From Ulva prolifera (lineage: Eukaryota > Chlorophyta > Ulvophyceae > Ulvales > Ulvaceae): a stretch of 64,000 nucleotides of DNA. The position numbers and the translations under genes are program-made. This document shows, piece by piece, positions 47,596 through 59,800 of the stretch (the first letter of the stretch is position 1; the number at the start of each line of letters is the position of its first letter). The stretch covers positions 4,740,936 through 4,804,935 of the forward strand of contig CM041200.1 in assembly GCA_023078555.1 (NCBI GenBank). The letters are read 5' to 3'. A model generated the notes under the pieces. That model searched no databases and was not told where the DNA came from. It was given only the letters and a program-made list of their open reading frames with translations.

Positions 47596-48471
47596 AGTGG
47601 CGGGGCAGGAGCGTCCGCTACGCTTAGGAACCTTTGATGCCGGTGCATCATCGGGACAGTTTTGTGCACACGCAGCCCGGGACGTGCACCGCAGCCAGAT
47701 GTGCCTGTGGCTGTGCTGCAGCGTGGCGAATGGCCGCCGTGTGGAGAGAGTACTCGAGGCATGTGTTGGAAGCTGAGGTGTGTTGGGGACTGTATGCACC
47801 ATTGATGCGAGCACTGCAGTCATCGCAACTGCTGTCCATCAACCAGAACGATGTGAGCTTGCTTGAAGAGATTGATTTGTCGCCTGCCGAGTCTGATCGG
47901 TGTGGGCTACCCTGCACATGCTCACAGCGCCCCGACCCGCTCACCTGCTGAAGCCGGGGTGGGTGGTGATGCATGTGAGCCGTTGGTAGACAGAAATGAT
48001 GCCATCATCGGCATGCTGGTGTGCAGTGATTGCTTGCAGCCTCCACACTTCTGTTGTGCACCGCAAGGCACAAGAGCTCTGACGACTGTAATGCAGTCAC
48101 TGCAAAATGGCGTCGAGCAGTGTTGAGGTTGCACGAATCGACGTGGCAGCTGCACTGCTGCAGACACTGGCTGTGGAAATGGCGCAGTGTCAAAGCAAAC
48201 GGCATGACGACGTGTGTATGAAACTGGCTGGTGCTTTCCGCCTCTGTTAGGTAGGATGCTAGCATGCCATTGAGAGTCGCCGATGCGATGGGTGATGAAA
48301 TGTGAGGCATGCTATCATGAACTTCGTGCACTGCACTGAGTGCACGGCCACAGCGAGCCGACGTCATGCAGCCTGAACGCTCTGCACAAGCAAATTGGCA
48401 CAGCCCAATTGACAAAGTACCACAGTGCAATCAACGCATGCATATTGACAAGACGTTTTCCACACACAGAA
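47596..48471. other. Intergenic region between convergent genes
   Basis: This lies between the stop codons of asparagine synthetase (+) and the scramblase (-). No coding exon is supported. It should hold both 3' UTRs. Confidence 0.5.
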
Positions 48472-50045
48472 TCACTCACCCCACACTATCAAGGCTGGCC
48501 ACATCCAGCCACCTCCGCCCACTCTCCTCGAATAATAATCATAATCGATCGATATGGCACACGCGATTGCTGCAAGCTTCTGGTGCATCCCCAAGGAAGA
48601 ATCCCGGAATGCGAGATGATAGTTCCCCTTTTCAGTAAAGATTTGTTCTGCTGCACCCTGCAACACAGCCCATGCTTTGACCGTGGGACGTGTCCTGCAA
48701 CATGGTTGGCATGGAGCATGCAGCCACTAGCTAGCCACTGTTCGCCAAGAGTTTGCAGGCATGACATGCAGAGCATGCTTTGGCACTATGATCATGTACA
48801 TGGGAAGAGGGTGAAAGCAGATAGTCTCGGGAATGGCTGAACAGTACACAGTTGACCACTGCAAGCAGGTCATGCGCACTGTGGTCGGCAGAAAGTTCTT
48901 ACCTGGACTCCTGCACCAAAGATGCGCTCGATCGATGCTGGACAATGTCCTGTTGCATCCAGGATGGGGTATGCCCAAGTGAACATGGCCGTCCAGAACG
49001 GTACGTTGACTCTCCCAAACATCTTCATGACTGTGTCACCATCCGAGTCAGCCTTCTCAGCTTCATAAAGATCATAGCTGCAGCAGTGAGTCGAGGTGTG
49101 TGACGGGCCGTCCCGAATGATGAAGGCCACCTGCTTTGTGCAGAAGAGGTGATGCCCGCCACTGGCGAACATGCATTTCAGCCAGCGGTCATTGGGTGAC
49201 ATACCTGCGATACAGTGGATGCCATGCACGAGTCACAGATGCTACAACCCTGTCCTGTGCATCTGTGACAAGAATCTCACGGAAGAGCCATGCCATGGGG
49301 TCAAACCATGGGAAGCTGCGCTTGATCTGAAACAGTACTGCATCACAGAACATGCAACTGTTATAGGCCTGATAGTAGCCTCATCTGGAGTGATCAGGTG
49401 CATGCCTGTCAGTACTTTACCTGTCGGTTGTGATGGGTTGTCCAAGGCGAACACGTTGATCGTGAATGCCCGACTGGACTCAAACAACTGCCGCAGCAGA
49501 ACTCCAGAAAACAAGCCACCAGGCTCCTCGGCGATGGCTAACAGGAGTTCGCCTGAAGGGGTTTGAAGGGACATCTGCCGCTGCTGTTCAAAGCCAAGCA
49601 AGAGATCACCGAGCTCAATTTGGCGATTCAAGATCACATCTGGCAAAGCAAATGCCTTCTGCCAGGATTCACTAACCTGCTGATGGCATCAACTTGAGCT
49701 GTTTGAATTCTTCAGGCCACATCGCGAAATTTTACATGTTGGCATCGCAGGTGCTTGATGTGAACATCGCCATGGCCACACCTGCACCGTCTGGACAGTA
49801 GGCTGGTGCCCTTGCACGGGTCTCCCACGAGGGGCCGGTCTCCGAATTGCCCTTCGATATGATCGCAATTGCAATTCCAAGGAATTCATATTTACTTTCT
49901 GAAGGCAGGGGCTTCGTCTTGCCTGAGTCAACATGGTCATGCACCCGAAACATGACCTCTCCGCTGATACCATGTCGAAACAATGCAGACTTTTGAAAGC
50001 ATGAGCAGATCGCCGCAACAGCGACGCTACATGTGCACGTGCCAT
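48472..50045 (-). CDS. Phospholipid scramblase family protein, probably mitochondrial
   Basis: Scramblases are beta-barrel proteins with a buried C-terminal helix that move or bind membrane phospholipids. Five exons fit in phase: 50045-49782, 49676-49421, 49337-49205, 49077-48903 and 48657-48472, giving 337 residues. Family landmarks are LLLGFEQQRQMSLQTPSGE, VLFQIKRSFPWFDPMAWL, VVASVTRAWHPLYR, YDLYEAE, CPASIERIFG, EQIFTEKGNYHLAF and the terminal-helix motif ISIDYDYYSRR. The first exon is arginine/serine-rich with few acids (MARAHVASLLRRSAHAF), like a mitochondrial presequence, and the overall layout is close to fungal Aim25 and mitochondrial scramblases. No proline-rich SH3/WW-type N-terminus of animal PLSCR1 is seen. 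The gene is convergent with asparagine synthetase. Confidence 0.9.
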
Positions 50046-50496
50046 GATCACTTCCGTCTGTAGTTCACGACATTCTCTTGAGCTGTGCACACAGCCGGGA
50101 AGACTGGTAGTACCAGCAAAACAGATGTCGCCAGGGTGGTTGACGACGCATCGTTGTGATTTCCCCTGCCAGGTGTGGAGTGTGAAGGATGTATCTCGCC
50201 TGCGCCCAGCGCGCGGGGATGGACCGTCCCGGACAGCATGCCGGTGTGGCTTGGGCTAGCAGCATGCATGCATGCATGTGCGCAAGAACGTATTCAGTTG
50301 ACGCCGATCCATGTCCTGGACATTGGGCACGCCGTAAAGTTCACACACCTACACCAGCACGCTACCAGTTCGCTTCGGCTGCCATCCTAGCGTCGTGCTC
50401 TCAGCCAAGGTCTCCGTGCTCGTGCTGCCGTAAATCTGATTCAGTCACATCACATCCTTCACGCAACCGATACCCGCCCCCACTCGTTCGCTCCAG
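50046..50496. other. Divergent intergenic region
   Basis: About 0.45 kb lies between the scramblase start (-) and the next gene (+) and should hold both promoters. It includes a run of overlapping GCATGCAT words at 50263-50279. No gene is seen in it. Confidence 0.45.
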
Positions 50497-51332
50497 ATGT
50501 CGAAAATCTACTCAGGTATGGAACGCGAATAGACTTCCTGTTTCGTATCTTGGCGTCGTCGTGGCTGTGCTGCGCGCCGTAGTGTACAGATGATCTATCA
50601 TCGTCAGCTATATACGGTGTCTTGAAGCCATTGATGTTTCGCGTGGCTTCGAGTGAGACTCAAGTATTGATCCAGCATGTAGCCCAGTATCGATCCAGCA
50701 GACCTCCTGGACAATCCTCAATGTGCAGCACCACTGCTACGCGCACGTTGCGGAAGCACGTCCACCACATTTGTTCTTTGTTCTCCTTTCATACCTGTGC
50801 CTTGACGCCTCGTCCGTATGAGATGGACAATGGCCGGTGTGCCATGAATACATGATTCAGGAAAAGGGCATGTCGATGCAGCATCACAGTATGACAGATC
50901 ATTCTCTCCTCACAAACTTGGGAATTGGGAAGTCCCAGACGCTGGCAAAAGCGCTCAGCCACGATTCTCGACTCTGCCAGCTCGGACCACAAAAACAAAA
51001 TTCATCACTGATGACAAGGGATACCTGAAGAAGGAGTTCAAAAAAGTTGGAGTGACTGCATTCTCTACGACTGCTGCATGTGAACGCCCAGTATATGCAG
51101 ATTCGAAGCCAAGGTGGCCACAGGTATGCATGCATCGGGTGCAATTGGCCTTTACATTGATCATCCTTTGATTTACTGGTGCTCCTGTGAACAGGAAAAT
51201 GTCAGCTGGCCATTTGCGCCCCGAGCAGGCATGCCTTCAAAAGGCATTCAAACAGGCTATCTTCCAATTAGCACAGTACCCGTCCAGACATACCAAGCAG
51301 AAGGCTTCAGGGATTTCAACTTCCACCATTGA
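50497..51332 (+). CDS. Small three-exon protein of unknown function (135 aa)
   Basis: I do not recognise this protein. The exons are 50497-50515 (MSKIYS), 50861-51111 and 51195-51332. The first join is G|GA in phase 1 and the second is phase 0; donors are GTATGG and GTATGC, acceptors TTCAG and AACAG. Together they encode 135 residues. Coding character is strong in exon 2 (HKLGNWEVPDAG, TKFITDDKGYLKKEFKKVGV, RPVYADSKPRWPQ) and exon 3 (NVSWPFAPRAGMPSKGIQTG, ending DFNFHH). It has no signal peptide, membrane segment or known motif. Its short length and aromatic/proline-rich, loop-like make-up recall small axonemal proteins, and ARMC9 lies 1.8 kb downstream, but that link is a guess. Confidence 0.68.
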
Positions 51333-53090
51333 GTCTCGTGCACAGTGTGATTAGAAGCATGTTGGCAGGACATACGCGGCTGCGCGCAGCTGCATGACAC
51401 TTGGTCAATGTATTGCATATCTCTTGATGTATAGTTGTAGTATATATTTATTTCCATGCGAGTGCTTGGCAGCTTGCCAATAGCAACACATATGGCGCAT
51501 ATTCAGAGCTTCAGCCCCAGGACCAGCCATCCGAAATGTTCTAATCAACTTCTGAGTCACTGGCTGCTATCGATAGGAACGTGGATCTGGCTTCAAAGCA
51601 AAAGTAGAACTAGCGCACCAGCAGGATATTGTGGGACTTGGAAACGAGATGATCACAGGACAGCGTGTCCGCATTCCAGTACGTGGAACAGCTTAGCCAC
51701 TTCCTACATCTTCTCTGTTGGTAAATAAGCTGCTCATCTAGAGCAACACATTTACGTCAAGATTGGCAGCGTATCACAGGCTTATTGCATATCGCAGCAA
51801 CATGGCGTGGGTAGACAGGTGGCGAAGGAAGCAGCACCTGTGCAGAGTGAAAACTTTGTGCACAGTCACCTCCACAAGGGAGAACTTGGTGGTACAAGGC
51901 GATGCCACTGTATACTGCTGCAGTATATGTCTGATGAGTGTGAGGTGTCTTGTATTTGTTGATGGCAGCTGCAATGCAGACCAAAAGCTGTGAACTCTGT
52001 GATCGAGCTGTCCACTCCATAACAGATGGCAGGTGATGTGTTTGAGTGGAAATTATGATTGTGTTTTTGAGGTCTCTGCTCCAACTCTGAAATCGTCACT
52101 GCGGCGGTCACGCCTTCTGCAATGGACAAATCAACCTCGTGTCGTGCTACCTATCTCGAGGAATTAGATAGCCAAAGACACCGCAAGAGCATCGGCCTCA
52201 GCAGCCCCGGGACGGCATGTACTAGTTCGTCATCATTTTTGTATTGCCGCAATATGGCAAGGTCTCCATCATGCTCATACCTGCCCCCCCCCCCCCCCCC
52301 CCCCCGTCAAATCGTGCCGAGGCATGTTTGCCGCTTGTGTCCTGCACGAAAGCATGCTGCAGTGGATTTCCTTACAACATGAGCAAGGCTCACCAACCGC
52401 GCGTGCGTCCTGGAAGAATTTGGCAGTGTACTAAACCAAAATCGGAGAGGCACGCAGCACCGCTTGACCTGCACAAGAACACAGCACAACCAAGTTGTAC
52501 CGCAGCCGAAACCGAACGCAGAACCACTTCGTGGCCCCGCAGCCACTCAGTAACACCCCTGATGCTAGTCGCGTATGCAATTGCGGTCGGTGATCAGCAT
52601 CTCACAGAGAAGGTTGTCGGAGCCACATTCCATGCACACCTGCGTCATCGCCACGTGTCCAGCGTTGCATCTGCAGTGGCACGCCGTGTGCACGATTGAG
52701 CCGATTATAACACATTGTCAGTTTCGGACAGCTATGCAAATATGAAAGTGCAGTGACGCAATGTCGTCGTGACACCCGCTCGAGTGCGTGCATGTTTGAA
52801 CTCAAGTTGTTGTCTGCCGACGTATGACCGCATATATATATGTTTTCTAAATTTGCACTGCACGATTGGTGTTGTGTGGTAGCCGCGAAGCGTTCGTGAA
52901 GCACAGTGCAGAATAACAGCCGGTACGACAACAATCGACCGATTCGCATGAATAGTGCTGTGATCAACGGATAAACTGTTTCTTTCGTCACAGGCTTCTT
53001 TTTCGTACTGACAGGTTTTTCAAGGCGTGGAATTTCACAATCGCCGCAGTGCTGCACATCGGTTTCAAATTTGATTGGGCTGTCAACATG
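51333..53090. other. Intergenic stretch, 1.8 kb
   Basis: A single exon-like frame at 51577-51696 (plus; KVELAHQQDIVGLGNEM, then TAG) follows an AG site, but no partner exon was found. A 22-base poly(C) run lies at 52284-52305, and a TATATATATA run near 52832. The last few hundred bases should hold the ARMC9 promoter. Confidence 0.45.
52284..52305. repeat. Poly(C) homopolymer, 22 bases
   Basis: This is an uninterrupted run of 22 cytosines, the longest homopolymer in the window. Its exact length is uncertain in any assembly. Confidence 0.95.
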
Positions 53091-56000
53091 GAGAGCCTGC
53101 GACATTCTGTATGCAATCAGGCGCCTTCCAATACCTCTGAGGTCGTGTCTCTTATAATTGAGTTCCTCCAGTTTCACAACTTCGCGCAGACATTACAAGC
53201 GCTTGAGCTGGAATGGAAGGCATCGGAGGCACAAGGCACTGGCATCGCCAATCCGAATACAGCTCTAGCAACTGATGTGGCGGATCTTATGGTGTGTATC
53301 CTACATATGTGAGCACACTGTTGCGCTGAAGCATCGATGCACAGCCTGTGCCTGAGCAATTCAGAACGATACTGCTGTACATAAATTCCGTTCACGCTAC
53401 ATACAGCTTGAGGCGTTCGATGAAGGATGCATGGAAAGATTCTTTGATCTGTGGCGCCAAGCTGTGCCTGCTTCATTTCTTCAGTACCATGATTTCGCAA
53501 TGAAGGTAGGTTGAGCCAGCCCCGCTGAGTGCGCGGAAAGACGCTTGTTGCCATCGTTCACCGCATTGCAGCAGGCCGTTTGTTATGCAGCTAGAGTTCG
53601 GATTGCAAGTCCACTTCGCCTTGTGGCCTCTAATCACGGGCAAAGACCAGCAGGACAGACTGGACAACCTCAAGCGCATGAGCAATTTCAAGAACTATCT
53701 GGAAACACGTGGTGCTGTGCTAGTATCTCATGCAGACTTTCTGCCCTACTACGCTCTTCCTCATGTCCCAGAGCCTGAAAACCACCCCTCTTTCCAGCAT
53801 TTGCTGGACCCACAGTGTATGGCTGCTCAGCGGTCACAGCTGGAGGCATTTTTGAAGGCCCTCCCGGACCGCAGTCAGCGGCCACAACTATACAGGCTGC
53901 TCGCTACAGATGCCAGCCGTGCCTGGAGCTCTCGTAGTCCAGAATCTAGGCTAGATCCAGCTGCGCTGCTCACGGGACAGGAGACTCTCGACTCGTTTAT
54001 CGGGAAATCTCCCGTCAACATGAGCTACGAGTCACACCCATCGCCCATGCCTGCTCCATCACGAGTAACCTCCACAAGTGCTCAAGACCTTTTGTCCTGT
54101 AGAGCTGACGGTAACGGCTCGCCCGTGCCATATGTGAAGCAGGATGAGGCCACTGTGGAGCCTGCCCCGGCATCGCCCACACCCACAGCCAGGACTTCAG
54201 GGAAAGCAGTGCCTCGGGATGGAAGTGAATGCTTGGAGATGGAAAATGGCAGCGCAGTCGCTGCCACCACAGCGCCATCGATAAAACATGAAGGTGCTGC
54301 TGCGGGCGAGCACGGCTGCACCGCTGATGAGGCACTTGCTTCCACTGCCTCTGCACAACAGCCCGCAGCAGCCGCAGCATACCCACATGCACACCAGCCT
54401 GATCCTCTGGCAACCAACTCCAACGAGCACCATCAACCGGAGGAAGCAGAACAAGGTGTAAGCCAGGGGCATGAGTGTACCACGCCTGTGTCCACGGCAG
54501 CAAAGTCACAGCAGAATGGGGTGGAGGTGGATGCACAGCAGGACGCCCTGGAGGCTGGTAGCTCCCCAGAAGTACCTGCCAGAGACCGATACAGCGGAAG
54601 AGCCTCTACACCGCAACAATGTCAAGACGTGAGACTATCTGAGGTGCAAGTCAGCAGCCGCCTTGCCCGGGACCAGGGCAGCTGTGCGGGCCCCTTTGCA
54701 GAGCACAGTGCCGTCTATCCCAGGCAACAGCACGATGGGGCGCTGACGCGCAGGAGCATCACCAGGACAGCTCAGGAGCAAGCCCAGCTGCCGCCAGTCG
54801 CTTGGGACCGCGTGAAGGCCGACCTGGCATCTTCAGATGTGGGCTTGCAAGCGGCTCTGCTGCAGGTGCGATTTCTCGGGCCAGCGACCGTGTCAGGCTG
54901 TGGAATTCACCATCGCTGCGTGGTGGTGCATCACCAGTTGGCCAGTGGAGTTGTGATCACTCGGTGTATTGGTGCATGCTTGTTTATTCATGCATGGAAG
55001 TCTGGCTAAATCGGCCTTGAGCCGGGACCTGCTGTCCGTGAGGCTGCTTGTCAGGCGGTCATGCTGTTTCAGGCGATCCGATGGCGCTTGATCAGGTCGC
55101 CCGTGGGCAGGCAGCGGCAGCTGGTCCTACAGCTCCTGATTGATCACGACATCTTTGGCTGTAAGATCAAACGCCAGCCAAGCTTCATGGCCAGCCTGAT
55201 CCAGTTAAATGATCCAGTTCTCACCATCGAGCACCTGCGGCTGATCAGTGTCATGGCCTCAGACCACAAAGGCAGGGAGTACCTCCTGGGACCGGACAGT
55301 GCGGCCATTGAAGACCTGTTCAACATCCTGTCTACATTGCCAGGCACAGCCATCCACCGCAAGGAAGGTCTGCGCTTCCTCCTGAAGACAGCGCCAAGTC
55401 TATGTGTACTGCACAGGCATCGAGGGACATGCGTCGTGGCAGCGCCAAACACGTGCAGAATGCTGCACCAGCCCTGTTTGCGATCCATATTCACACAGCT
55501 GCAGGCAGCAGGAAACATCATGCACATGCAGGGGACGAGGTGATAGACACTGAGGTCCACCAGCTTGCTTTGGCTGCGCTACAGAAGCTCAGCTTGCGGA
55601 GGGCTGCCCAGGAAGCGCTCGTGGCTGTGGGAATGGTTCCATGGATCGCCACGTACCTGAGACTGCACGAGACACTGTCAGAGCATGCGGTGGAATACTC
55701 CATGGCCATGCTCATGAACTGCTGTCTCTGTAGGAGTGGCCGCAGGGCCTGTGAGGGGCTTGACGTGCTGGAAATTCTGGACGGCATGGTTCAGGCACGA
55801 ACCCGCCACATATGCAACCGTTGCTTGGCAATGCACATGAAACTTGGACGCAGGTGATAAGCAGGTCACATGTGGACATTGGCGGCGCACTGCCATGTGG
55901 GATGTAGAGGCTCGGCTGATGTGACACATGGTGTGCCATGGGGTCACACTGATTGCAGGCAACAAACCCAGAGGTTCGGACTTACGTAAATGGAACGATG

Positions 56001-56765
56001 TACTCGCTGCTGTCCCGCAGCTTCTTCAAGACGCAGGCACACGAGCGGGGTCTGCCAGACATGCTGGCCTCAGTGTCAGAGCTGAGCGAGCCTGTCTTCC
56101 AGAACCAGATTTCGCACATCCTCGCCCACCTGAACCACCCCCCGGAAGACGACACGGAGCCCGAGTGGCAGGGTGACCCCTCAGGTGCAGAGGACCTCGG
56201 GATCGACACAATGGAGTACGTTGATGAGTACGATGACGTCCACCAGGCCCCTGCGCCAGGTAGGCGCCCAGCCGTCTCGGCCCCGCATGTGTGTGAGCAA
56301 AGCATAGCGGACATTTGACTGATTGCACAACTTGGGGTACACGCCCTCCTGAGTAGGTTTGCTGCAGAGTGAGACAGCCACGCAGGTCAATCGGTGGGAG
56401 AGGCGCTCCTACAGTCGTACCTGGCTGCTCCCCGGCAAGTCAAGGAGCAGAGTGAGATGCTGCAACAGAGCCCCTCTGAGGCGGGGCTGCCAAACATCAA
56501 CACTGCCCACTCGTCTCTTCGCTCCTCGAGGCACACAGATGCACCGTTCGTGCGGCCAATGACACCAGTACATGCTCACAGCAGGAGATCAGGAGCGCCG
56601 AACCCGGCGTCGGAGAGCCCCCTGACGATGCACACGAAAGCAAAGAAAGCTGCTCGCAGTGTAAACTCCATCGCAAGTGGCGCTGGCAATGCAGACGAGT
56701 ACATCGAGGTGTTTGGGCCTCGGCGAGAGCTTCCACGCACTCCAAAGTTACACAGTACTAGATGA
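53091..56765 (+). CDS. ARMC9: LisH and armadillo-repeat protein ARMC9
   Basis: ARMC9 is a basal-body and ciliary-tip protein; human mutations cause Joubert syndrome. Seven exons fit in phase: 53091-53291, 53407-53505, 53591-54865, 55073-55403, 55532-55788, 55959-56259 and 56386-56765, giving about 947 residues. An N-terminal LisH (VVSLIIEFLQFHNFAQTLQ) is followed by the ARMC9-specific region (FDLWRQAVP, LEFGLQVHFALWPL, FKNYLETRGAVL, PYYALPHVPEPENHPSFQ). A long low-complexity insert follows (about residues 180-480, rich in Ala, Gln, Ser, Glu). Armadillo repeats come after it (QLVLQLLIDHDIFGCK, LALAALQKLSLRRAAQEAL, VEYSMAMLMNCCLCRSGRR, NPEVRTYVNGTMYSLLS). The tail is polar. Exon 5 could instead end at CAG with a GC donor, adding two residues. 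Translation could also start at 53049. Confidence 0.92.
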
Positions 56766-56885
56766 ATCGGAAAGCGCACAGGTGGGCGACAAGGTGGATC
56801 TGGACACAGGCCCGAGAGCCAAACCACCCTGCCATCCCTGAAAAATTTTCAAGACGGGGAATCATGCAGCCATCAGGCCCGGGGT

Positions 56886-59800
56886 CTACATCTTGGACCT
56901 CAGCTTGCGCTGCTGCTGCACCTGTCGCAACTCCTCCATGGCTGGCTTTATGACGGTCTCCCATGCAGGCCCTTCGTCAGTTACATTGAGAGGGCTGAGT
57001 TTCGCCCTGCTCAAGAGATCGTTGTAGACGTCCCCATCGGCTTTCCCCAAGGCACTGTTGAGTTCGTAGTCTGTGAACGCCCACGAGTCCACGAGTGATA
57101 TGGCGTTTGGGCGCAGGTCTCGGAGCAGTTGCCGCCGGAACTGCTGAACGGCGTTGGCCTGCACACGCATGGGCAATTATGCTGACTTGTGAAGTACAGT
57201 AAAGTAAATCCGAATTTGCTGAGCCGTTGTTGAACACTTGTATGAAATTTCAAGCGCCTGAACATGTAACAATTCCATCATCGTCCGCCAGACGCCGCAC
57301 TCCCATCGTCGAGCGCTCGGCGTGAGCCTCCCGGACTGCCTCGTCTCCAGCATCATCAGGTGACATCTGATCATCTGGTGCAGCGCATGCACTGGCTGTA
57401 AGCACGCATGATACTTCTAAGCGGCGCACCTGCTTGATCTCAAGGATCCCGCATGCCAGGACATCACCCATGCCTTGACACAGTGTGTCCACTGCCCACA
57501 GATCCCCCACCTGAGCCAGCACATGGTTGGTGGCCTCATCCATCGTACCCGCAGCACTCCTGCGGCTATTCAAAAAGTCGTCTAGCATCACAAGGTGGCA
57601 GTGCGCCCGCGCCGCGGCGATCAGCGCCGTGGCGCTGCTGTTCCACGGTGCCCCCTCAAACACCACTTGCCCGCCTGCATCACAGCACCCCTCACCATTG
57701 CCACCATCTGCGCATGTGCTGCCAGGTGATCACGGCAGACAACATATCTGTGGACTGGCATCACCGCAGAGCAGCCCGGACGGGCCGCGGCAGAACGCAC
57801 CGGCGTCTGGGTGCTTGCAGACCTCTTGGATTGCCTGCTGAACCAGGTACGCAGCACGCGCCACGAAGCATGCACGTATCCAGCCCACGCCCCCCACAGC
57901 CACCTGCCGCTTCGCCCCCATCGCCTCACGCAGGTACTCCGCGCTGCGAGGTAGCACCTGCGCCTGGCCGGCAGCGACCGCGAGCGCGAGCTTCACCGCG
58001 AATCTCGCGGTCTGCAGCAGCAGCACGTTGTTGTCGCCCTCCCATGTCACGTTCTGGACGTACGACGCGAGCATCGTCGGCAGGCCGGAGAGGACTGAGT
58101 AGCCGTGGCCGCCGCACGTGCGGCGCGCCGCCTCGATGCCGTTTGCCGTGATCTCGGTCGTGATGGCCTTGAGGCCGGAGGACACGGCGTGGATCTCCGG
58201 CAGCGCGGAGAAGCGGCCCTCGGAGAGGTCGACCTCGAGCGCCTTGTACGCGGCCCACATCGCGCGCCCGACCGCATGCATGACGTAAGTTGCGGCGACA
58301 AGCGGCAGTAGCGTCGCGGCTGTGTTCTCGTAGTCGATCACCTGCGGCCACAGGCACCCTGGTGTGTCACGGCAGCGATGCACGCGGGAGGGGGCACCCC
58401 CGGGAACCCCCTGGCACGGTGCGCGGGTGGGATGTGAGAGTGAGCGAAGCTATTGCGATCAACATACTGGAGATCCTGGGAGTGCGTCATGATGAGGCTG
58501 GCACAGCCTAGCCACACCAGACCCCCCGGCATGTGCGCCACTGCAGGCCCCAGGCGGATATCGGCGCCACGAGATGCAGGTGCGGGGGTGAACCACGGCC
58601 TACTGGAGGCGCCCGCAAAGTTTGGCGCGGGCAGGGAGGATCATTCATCGTGCATCAACATGTGCGGCGACAGCTTGACACGCGGCATGAGTCTGAGAGT
58701 GATGAATTGCAGGAGGACGCGGGACGGGTAGAGCGAACGCACCTGCAGCTCGCGCTGAGAGGGGGCCGGGGCGGTCTGCCGCCGCACGCAGCAGTAGCGC
58801 GTGGCAATGCATGCGGCCTTGGCGAGGAAGCGCGCGGTGTGCTGCACGATGTCGGCACGCACAAACAGCATCGTGCCATACATCGCCTTCTGGTTGTCCT
58901 TCGGCGGCGGGATATACTTCCCCTCCGCCGTCACCTGCACACCAAGGGCGCTGCGGACTGCTGGGCGCACACGCATGTGGTGCATGTATGGTGGGAGAGG
59001 TTACCACTCCCCTGAAAACAAGGCAAGATGCCTCCCACACACGGGCATCTGCATGGTCTGCCCGCAGGGGCGGACACACATCAGACACTCGCGCACAAAT
59101 CGTCAGACAGTGGACAGCCAGGTGCCACTGCATCCTGGGCGGGGCTGCATCAGGGGCACGGCAGTTGTTGCAGCGCGCTGCCATCGCATCGGCAGTTGTT
59201 GCAGCGCGCAGCCATCGCATCGGCAGTTGTTGCAGCGCGCAGCCATCGCATCGAACGCCACAATGCCAGGGGGGAGGCGACACCTTGCAGTATCGAGCGA
59301 GCATGGCAGACCGGGGGATGACGACATGGTCAAAGCGCATGAAGCCGTTGTCGACGCCGTTGTAGCCGAATTTAGGGCCGATGTCACCCATCTCGATGCC
59401 GGGCATCGCCTTGTGCGTCTCCATGTGTCGCAGCTGCACCAGGAACGCATGCGGGCCGTGGTCGGTCCCGGACACAAATAGCCGCGCCATGACGATGGCG
59501 TGTGTGCTGGTCTTGGCGAGGCCTCCGGGCCACCACTTGGTGGCAGTGAGGGTCGGGGAGTGGACGATGAACTGGTCTGAGGGCTGGTGGTATGTTGCGG
59601 TGGTCTCAAGGCCCTGAACACGCCCAGCGCGGTGTCACACAAATGGTTACCGCTGCGAGAAACTGCCTGTGAGAGCATTGGCCATTCACGTGGGTATCGC
59701 TGAAGTGAGTGGCACAGTCACCAAGCGAGCTGCAGTAGGGCCAGGCTGTCGTTTGGAGCGCACCCTCACAAAGGTGCCATGGCCCAGCTCGGTTTGAGCG

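Noticed and set aside
51577-51696. Exon-like frame with KVELAHQQDIVGLGNEM ending at TAG
   Set aside because: It follows an AG and reads plausibly, but the 135-residue gene already ends at 51332 and no other partner exon or homologue could be named.
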